Shown: piece by piece, positions 43,931-48,443 of the stretch
How the letters are laid out: each line of letters opens with the position of its first letter
Numbering within the stretch: position 1 is the first letter of the stretch
Assembly: GCA_029862975.1 (NCBI GenBank)
Contig: JAOTWP010000016.1
Location: 1 to 48,443, forward strand
Origin: Acidobacteriota bacterium
Lineage (GTDB): Bacteria; Acidobacteriota; Thermoanaerobaculia; Multivoradales; JAHEKO01
Direction: 5' to 3'
DNA length: 48,443 nucleotides
The notes under the pieces: model-generated
Seen by the model: only the letters and a program-made list of their open reading frames with translations
Databases searched by the model: none
Told to the model about the DNA's origin: nothing
Position numbers and translations under genes: made by a program

Positions 43931-45415
43931 ATGAGCGAGGGGAGGCGACGGGTGGCCTGGGCGGTGCTTGCCCTCGCGCTGGCCACGCTGCCGTTCCTGG
44001 TCTCCGACTTCGTACCCTGCGTCGACCTGCCGCAGCACCTGGGCCAGCTGCGGCTGTTCGGCGAGGCGTGGCACGATCCGGCGGGGTCGCTCGAGATCCG
44101 CTGGTGGACGCCCTACTGGCTCGTCTACGCCTTCCTGGCGGTGCCGTGGCTGCTGGCGCCGCCCCTGGTGGCCGGGAAGGTCGCGCTGCTCTTGCTGGTC
44201 TGGCTGCAGATCGCGATGATCCACTTCCTGGCGGCGCGCTTCGAGCGACCCGTCGGCGGTGCCTTGCTGGCGTCGGCGTTCGTCTTCAGCCAGATCTTCT
44301 ACTGGGGATTCCTCAACTTCGCCTTCGGCTGGCTCGTCTGCGTCGGCTGGCTGCTGCTCGTGCGGGGGTTCTCGAGCGAGCGGCAGCCCTGGCGCGCCGC
44401 CCCGGTCTTCTTCGCCGCGGCGGCCGCGCTGTACTTCGGCCATGCCTTGTGGTTCGGCGCCGGAATGGCGTATCTCGCCATCGACGCGTGGCTCGCGCGC
44501 CGCCCGTGGCGCGAGCTGCGATGGCGCCTCGCCGGCGTCCTGCCCGTGCTCGTCACGGCCGGCGTCTGGTTCACCTTCTATCGCGGCTCGGTGGAGGACC
44601 GGGATCCGTCGTGGCTGATCCTGCCGCCGGAGCGCCTGGTCCCGACCTTCTTCGGGCCGGCCAGCCTCGGCGCCCTCCGCGGCCCCCTCGAGGGGCTCGT
44701 TCTCGTCGTCGCCGGGCTCTGGATTGCCGTCTCGCTGGTCGCCAACCGGCGGCAACGGTGGTGGGGGTGCGAGCCGCGCCTCGCCGCCTTCGGAATGCTG
44801 CTGCTCGCCTTCTATCTCGTGCTGCCGAACGAGTACGTCAACGCGATTCAGTTCAGCGACCGCTGGCTGCCGTTCGCCTGGATCCTGCTGCTCCTCGCGG
44901 TCGGCAGCCCCCCGCTGCGGCCCGGCCTGCGCCGGCTGGTCCCGGCCCTGCTCTTCGCCTCCCTGATGCTCGTGACGGCGAGCGCCTGGCTGCGGTTCGA
45001 GCGGGTCGAGCTCACGGGCCTCGCGGGGTCTCTGGCGGCCCTGCCACCGGAGCCCAGGGTCGTGGGGCTGTCGTACCTCGAGCGCAGCCGCTACGTCATC
45101 GGGCGGCCCTTCATCCAGCTGTTCTCGTGGAGCTACGCCTTGCGCGGCGGGAGCCTCAACTTCTCCTTCAGCGAGTTCCCGACGAGCCTCGTCGTCGACA
45201 CCCGCGGAGAGAACCCCTGGACCCAGGGGCTGGAGTGGAACCCGAAATGGGTCCGCAAGAGCGATCTTGAGCATTTCGACTTCGCGCTGGTGCAGGGGGA
45301 CGCCGCCGCGCACGCGAAGATGACGACGCTCGGCCTCCTCGAGCCGGTGACCCGGCAGGGAAGGTGGCGGCTCTACCGCGTCGAGCGGACCGCCCCCCTG
45401 GTCCCCTTGCGGTAG
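43931..45415 (+). CDS. Polytopic membrane protein, GT-C glycosyltransferase-like
   Basis: 494 aa with about ten to eleven membrane segments. After TM1 the first loop holds VPCVD32LPQH36LGQLRLFGE. An Asp plus His in the first extracytoplasmic loop is the hallmark position of GT-C enzymes that use polyprenyl-phosphate sugars. The C-terminal 90 residues are soluble (RVVGLSYLERSRYVIG ... RWRLYRVER). The Trp/Phe-rich helices and the DLPQH loop are suggestive but no family is certain. It could instead be an uncharacterised membrane protein. Start ATG 43931. Confidence 0.65.
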   Translation: MSEGRRRVAWAVLALALATLPFLVSDFVPCVDLPQHLGQLRLFGEAWHDPAGSLEIRWWTPYWLVYAFLAVPWLLAPPLVAGKVALLLLVWLQIAMIHFLAARFERPVGGALLASAFVFSQIFYWGFLNFAFGWLVCVGWLLLVRGFSSERQPWRAAPVFFAAAAALYFGHALWFGAGMAYLAIDAWLARRPWRELRWRLAGVLPVLVTAGVWFTFYRGSVEDRDPSWLILPPERLVPTFFGPASLGALRGPLEGLVLVVAGLWIAVSLVANRRQRWWGCEPRLAAFGMLLLAFYLVLPNEYVNAIQFSDRWLPFAWILLLLAVGSPPLRPGLRRLVPALLFASLMLVTASAWLRFERVELTGLAGSLAALPPEPRVVGLSYLERSRYVIGRPFIQLFSWSYALRGGSLNFSFSEFPTSLVVDTRGENPWTQGLEWNPKWVRKSDLEHFDFALVQGDAAAHAKMTTLGLLEPVTRQGRWRLYRVERTAPLVPLR

Positions 45416-45479
45416 GGCAGGGTCGCTCCGGCGGGCGCGCCGCGTAAGCGGCGGACGTGACGGCCGGGAGCGGGCCGGC

Positions 45480-46565
45480 TCAGGGGATGGTCGCCGACCA
45501 TTCCGAGGTGTCCCCGCTCTCGAAGCCATCCGCGAAGAGCACGCGGGGCGTCAGCAAGACGGGCAGCCACGCTCCGGTCGCGAGCTCCACGGCCTGCCCC
45601 AGAATCTCGCCGCGCTGGTTGATCCTCGCGACGGCCAGGAGCTGCGCGCCGGACGCCGGATCGATCAGCTCGGAGAGGAAGCGCACGCCCGTCGCCTCCG
45701 TCCAGATCCACGGGTGGGGTCCACCGGCGTCGAGATTGCCGACCACCTCGCCCCGATCGTTGATGGCGGCGGCGCCGGCTCCGCCGCCGAAGCTCCCGAT
45801 CTCGCTCATGCCGGCCGCGTCCGTGAAGAGGAACGGCACGTGGCCGTTGCCGTTGGCCTGGGCCGCTTCGCCGACGACGTCTCCAGAGCCGTTGATCGAC
45901 CAGGCCCAGGTGAGAACGCGATCGCCCAGGGGCGGCAGGGTCTCGGTGCCGAGGCCCGGCGTGTACCGGAAGGCGACGTTGGAGACGTAGTAGCCGACGA
46001 CCTGCCCCGCGGCGTTCAAGTAGGTAGCCCAGGCGTCCTCCTGGACCAGGGACATCGGCGCCCCGACCGGGGCGAAGAAGGCGTTTCTCGGCTCGGACGA
46101 GGACGGCTGCCGCGAGGTGCCAGCGACCTCGCCGCTCGCGTTGATGCCGGCGGCGTTGCTCATCGTGTCGCCGGGCAGCGTCCCGAGCATCTCAAAGACG
46201 CCGTCGGCGAGCCGCCACGCTTCGCCCCAATCGTAGCCGCCGTCGCCGACGATGACGCCGGCGTCGTTGACGTCGATCGCCCGGTAGCTCGAGAGCCCCG
46301 GCGGAGCCGGCAGCAGCTGGGTCCCGGTCGCCTCGGTCCAGAACCAGGCCTTGAGCGTCAGGGGGGAGCCCACCAGCGTTTGACCGACGACCAGGCCGGC
46401 GTTGTTGAAGCCGCTCGGGATGGTCGAGAAGGAGCCCGGAATCAGGGGCAGGAGCCGGACCGCGTACTCCGGCTCCTGCGCCCGCCCGGAGGCGCAGCAG
46501 AGCAGCCAGCAGAGAGCGAAGGCCGTAACGTGGCTGCGGCGGGAAACACGCGATCCTCGGGTCAT
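45480..46565 (-). CDS. Secreted HAF-repeat protein with C-terminal tag
   Basis: 361 aa from ATG 46565; the longer frame to 46682 lacks a signal-like start. A signal peptide, about 11-29, reads HVTAFALCWLLCCASGRAQ. Seven repeats share N-x-x-G-x-x-x-G: FNNAGLVVG, VNDAGVIVG, INASGEVAG, LNAAGQVVG, INGSGDVVG, INDRGEVVG and INQRGEILG. Each is followed by W/F-rich strands (AWFWTEATG, PWIWTEATG). This is the HAF/DUF3466-like propeller repeat. It ends LFADGFESGDTSEWSATIP. The stop region resembles that of the 38927 gene beyond the stop codon. Confidence 0.82.
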   Translation of the reverse strand: MTRGSRVSRRSHVTAFALCWLLCCASGRAQEPEYAVRLLPLIPGSFSTIPSGFNNAGLVVGQTLVGSPLTLKAWFWTEATGTQLLPAPPGLSSYRAIDVNDAGVIVGDGGYDWGEAWRLADGVFEMLGTLPGDTMSNAAGINASGEVAGTSRQPSSSEPRNAFFAPVGAPMSLVQEDAWATYLNAAGQVVGYYVSNVAFRYTPGLGTETLPPLGDRVLTWAWSINGSGDVVGEAAQANGNGHVPFLFTDAAGMSEIGSFGGGAGAAAINDRGEVVGNLDAGGPHPWIWTEATGVRFLSELIDPASGAQLLAVARINQRGEILGQAVELATGAWLPVLLTPRVLFADGFESGDTSEWSATIP

Positions 46566-46697
46566 CGGCTCTCTCCATGGGGTCCATCGCAGTTCGAGCG
46601 ACCGGCTCCGCACGAGGCTACCGGCCGCGGGGTTACGCCGCCATGACAGTCGGCGCTCTTCCCGCCGGCCGCTTCTGTTCACGGGCGCACCGTGGGA

Positions 46698-46728
46698 GTC
46701 GCGGGCCGCCTACTGCGCGGCCCGCGAC
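46698..46728. terminator. Strong 12-bp stem-loop downstream of the ICMT-like gene
   Basis: A perfect inverted repeat, GTCGCGGGCCGC-N7-GCGGCCCGCGAC, lies 90 bp after the ICMT-like stop and 130 bp before the HAF gene start, both on the minus strand. It is the longest perfect hairpin I found. No T-tract is present. Confidence 0.5.
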
Positions 46729-46818
46729 CACCTCCCCGCCGCTGCCGAGGTCGGGGTGTGCGAGGTGCTCGACTGCCTGCTCGCCTGGAAGCGGCGCCCG
46801 AGCAGCGCGGGCTTCGCC

Positions 46819-47367
46819 TCAGAACACGAACGGCACGAAGCGGCGCGTGCGCTTCATGTAGTCCCGGTACTCCTCGCCGAAGCGCGCCAGGTTCTCGAGC
46901 TCTTCGGCCTTCGCCGTCGCCGCCAGAGCCAGGGTCGCGACGGCCGCCAGTGCGAGCGTCGCGGCCGACACGGATTTCAGCACCGCGCCCCAGGTCAGGA
47001 AGAGCAGGGACGAGTACATGGGATGGCGGACGTAGCGGTAGACGCCCGTCGTGACGAGACTCTCGGTCTTCTCCCACTCGAACTCGGGTGACCCCTCGCT
47101 CGTCGGGGCGGACCCTCCGGCGCGGTGGAGGAGGACGACACCCCAGACGACGAGGACGATCGAGAGCACCAGCAAGAGCCACGAGACCAGCTGCCGCGCG
47201 CCGAGGGGGTGCGCCAGCCAGTGCGGAGCGTTGACCACGACGAGAGCGAGAATGGCCTCGAAGGCGAAGAAGCGGTAGAAGCCGTGCGAGGCAGGCCGCA
47301 GCAAGGAGCGTCGCGAGATCCAGGCGATCAGGACGGAGCCCAGGGCGAAGGCGAGGACGGAGATCAT
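46819..47367 (-). CDS. Isoprenylcysteine carboxyl methyltransferase-like membrane protein
   Basis: 182 aa from ATG 47367. Four to five membrane segments: 1-18, 31-45, 56-78, 120-135 and 138-155. The C-terminal signature is YRYVRHPMYSSLLFLTWG followed by GEEYRDYMKRTRRFVP, the S-adenosylmethionine-binding region of the ICMT/PEMT-like family. Bacterial members methylate membrane-embedded substrates, mostly unknown. It begins 7 bp after the stop of a 43-aa tag-only ORF. Confidence 0.85.
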   Translation of the reverse strand: MISVLAFALGSVLIAWISRRSLLRPASHGFYRFFAFEAILALVVVNAPHWLAHPLGARQLVSWLLLVLSIVLVVWGVVLLHRAGGSAPTSEGSPEFEWEKTESLVTTGVYRYVRHPMYSSLLFLTWGAVLKSVSAATLALAAVATLALAATAKAEELENLARFGEEYRDYMKRTRRFVPFVF

Positions 47368-47374
47368 GAGCTCG

Positions 47375-47506
47375 TCAGGGAACGGTCGCAGTCCATCCCG
47401 CGGTGTCGCCGCTCTCGAAGCCGTCGGCGAAGAGGTTCTCGCCCACGACGCAGGCCGAAGGCGCTGCGACTCCGACCCGACAGGGGGAGCGGCAGGCACT
47501 CATCAT
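47375..47506 (-). pseudogene. Tag-only 43-aa ORF, probable 3' remnant of a tagged secreted-protein gene
   Basis: ATG 47506 to TGA 47377-47375 encodes 43 residues. The last 19 are LFADGFESGDTAGWTATVP, the same tag as on five full-length proteins. The 24 residues before it contain four Cys and no signal peptide. The frame is closed by a stop at 47566-47564 and has no good SD. The most likely reading is the surviving end of a gene truncated by the divergent DUF5946 gene, whose ATG lies at 47558. A genuine tiny tagged peptide cannot be excluded. Confidence 0.6.
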
Positions 47507-47557
47507 CTCACGGAGCGCCCGCGATGCGGCAGCCCTCGTGCGAAGATCGCCGGGCCC

Positions 47558-48064
47558 ATGGAGTCACCCTGCTTCTCCTGCGGCGCCGTCGTCGCCGATT
47601 GCGACGGGCCGGTGCACCCCTACATGGCCTCCTCGCCCGGCTGCTGGGCCGCCTTCGGCGAGGTGCTGGAGCGGGAGTACTCGGCCGCGGCGTACGCGAA
47701 GAACCACCGGCTCACGGTGGACGCCTACGCCGTGCAGCATCCCGGCGAGCCCTCGCCGCAGAGCGTCCGCTCGGTCGCGCTCCACCTCGTCAGCCTGCAC
47801 CTCGTCCTCGAGCGCGGCGTCGCCCACGCGCACGCGACCCGCGTCCTCCAGGCCGCGAGCCGGGAGAGCCCGGCCTTCTACCGGCTCGTACCGCCCGCGA
47901 GCCTGGGGACGGTGACCGTCCGCGACGTCTTGGACGGACGGAGCGCCGAGGAGCATCTGCACGCGGTCGCGCGCTGGGCCGAGAGCGCCTGGCTCGCGTG
48001 GGCGGACTGGCACGACCAGGTCGCGGCGTGGGCGCAGTCGCTCCTCCGGCACGGTGCGAGGTGA
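47558..48064 (+). CDS. DUF5946-like protein
   Basis: 168 aa from ATG 47558, chosen because MESPCFSCGAVVADCDGPVH is the family-like start; the open frame upstream crosses the tag-only ORF. The N-terminal C-x-x-C ... C pattern, LEREYSAAAYAKNHRLTVDAY, AVQHPG and the Arg/His-rich helix VRSVALHLVSLHLVLERGV match my memory of DUF5946, a widespread family of unknown function. Two Cys-x-x-Cys-like half-sites plus conserved His suggest metal binding (inference). Its frame continues open for 99 codons after its TGA. Confidence 0.65.
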   Translation: MESPCFSCGAVVADCDGPVHPYMASSPGCWAAFGEVLEREYSAAAYAKNHRLTVDAYAVQHPGEPSPQSVRSVALHLVSLHLVLERGVAHAHATRVLQAASRESPAFYRLVPPASLGTVTVRDVLDGRSAEEHLHAVARWAESAWLAWADWHDQVAAWAQSLLRHGAR

Positions 48065-48361
48065 CCCGGAAGAGGCGCACCGGAGAGCGGCCGGCGCGGA
48101 CGAGCGCGCTGCAGCGAGCCGACGGAGACGACACCCCCCGAGCCGCCCTTCTGCGAAGGAGGGGAGTGCGCGCCCCCCGGAGGCCATCCGGGCGACGAGG
48201 GACCTGGCCATATCAATATCTGCGACGAATTCCCGGTTCTCTGCACCGACGACATCAATGAGGGCGGCGACAATGGCTACGAAATCACGACCTACGGCGG
48301 TGGCGCGGTGTGCTACGTTCACAACACGACAGGATCGATCGTATGCATCCAGTACTACTAG
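48065..48361 (+). pseudogene. Startless Cys-rich reading frame in frame with the DUF5946 stop
   Basis: From the TGA at 48062-48064 the same frame stays open to TAG 48359-48361 (98 sense codons) but contains no plausible ATG/GTG/TTG start before GTG 48317. The C-terminal half looks like real protein: FCEGGECAPPGG, then INICDEFPVLCTDDINEG, then GGGAVCYVHNTTGSIVCIQY, with regularly spaced Cys. It is distinctly less GC-rich (region 48205-48361). It may be the end of a small secreted or peptide gene joined by deletion, or, less likely, readthrough of the TGA (followed by C). Confidence 0.4.
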
Positions 48362-48401
48362 TGGGTCAGTCCTTCGAGAGACTTTCCTGGGAGATGGGCT
48401 G

Positions 48402-48443
48402 ATGTCGCAGACCCAGCGGCCTTCTGCGCGATCCAACGACGAC
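48402..48443 (+). CDS. Start of a gene running off the window (partial)
   Basis: ATG 48402 with GGGAG about 9 nt upstream opens a frame (MSQTQRPSARSNDD...) to the end of the window. It is too short to identify. Confidence 0.3.
   Translation, partial: MSQTQRPSARSNDD

Noticed and set aside
46566-46818. Protein-like plus-strand stretch (RAAYCAARDHLPAAAEVGVC) between the HAF and ICMT-like genes
   Set aside because: No start, no family match, and it overlaps the 12-bp hairpin; treated as chance or an unidentifiable remnant.
48062-48100. Selenocysteine insertion at the DUF5946 TGA
   Set aside because: No convincing SECIS-like stem-loop with the needed loop follows the TGA; a decayed or fused gene is simpler.
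1-48443. tRNA, rRNA, CRISPR, insertion sequences, prophage genes
   Set aside because: No cloverleaf-like segment, regularly spaced repeats with spacers, transposase/integrase motifs or phage structural genes were seen.

Overview
This is a roughly 70% GC bacterial window with tightly packed genes on both strands. No intergenic stretch exceeds 300 bp. I see no rRNA, tRNA, CRISPR array, transposase or integrase. The gene content points to a Gram-negative, probably an Acidobacteriota of the Thermoanaerobaculia/Holophagae kind (inference). It includes a TolC-type RND efflux system, beta-barrel and CRTAC1/FG-GAP secreted proteins, a winged-helix/TPR regulator, and many secreted proteins ending in the same tag, FADGFESGDTSAWSATVP.

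Layout. 1-5221: end of a PKD-like secreted protein, a 68-aa orphan behind a dyad-rich promoter, a secreted S10 serine carboxypeptidase, and a coupled pair (alpha/beta hydrolase plus an unknown 391-aa protein). 5378-9426: NfeD and SPFH/stomatin overlapping by 4 bp, a polytopic membrane protein, and a beta-lactamase-fold hydrolase with an NTF2-like N-terminus. 9434-10128: a VapBC toxin-antitoxin pair. 10224-19018 (minus strand): a copper-efflux cluster, transcribed as small Cys-rich exported protein, TolC-like OMF, CusB-like adaptor, CusA-like pump, CopA-like P1B ATPase. 19210-21486: an EamA exporter and a two-gene unit (Cys-containing exported protein and beta-barrel-like protein). 21670-28496: a 1595-aa secreted Asp-box protein, a 132-aa exported CxxxC protein and, divergently, a sigma-54 activator with a four-cysteine PAS domain. 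28503-37093: an FG-GAP protein, a di-haem cytochrome c peroxidase, a CRTAC1/TPR pair, a small membrane protein and a CadC-like winged-helix/TPR regulator. 37277-48443: a secreted orphan, an ATP-grasp enzyme, several tagged beta-propeller or repeat proteins, a YtcJ-type amidohydrolase lipoprotein, a GT-C-like membrane protein, an ICMT-like methyltransferase, a DUF5946-like protein and a promoterless Cys-rich reading frame.

Three things stand out. First, five proteins of unrelated architecture end in a near-identical 19-residue tag. A tag-only 43-aa ORF and a 69-bp perfect duplication of one tag's 3' end lie nearby, and similarity between two tags runs past the stop codon. This looks like a C-terminal sorting signal spread as a DNA module. 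Second, the 153-bp gap between the sigma-54 activator and the 132-aa protein gene holds a near-perfect -24/-12 promoter and two matching dyads (TGCCR-N4-YGGCA) 32 bp apart, a complete local enhancer circuit readable from sequence. Third, the copper operon is led by an uncharacterised six-cysteine exported protein.

The CusCBA/CopA cluster would move Cu(I) from cytoplasm to periplasm (CopA) and from periplasm to outside (CusCBA). The lead protein and the HMBD/YHS modules are likely periplasmic or membrane-proximal metal handlers. The tagged proteins form a second functional group, exported repeat proteins and a peroxidase that probably share one export or anchoring route.
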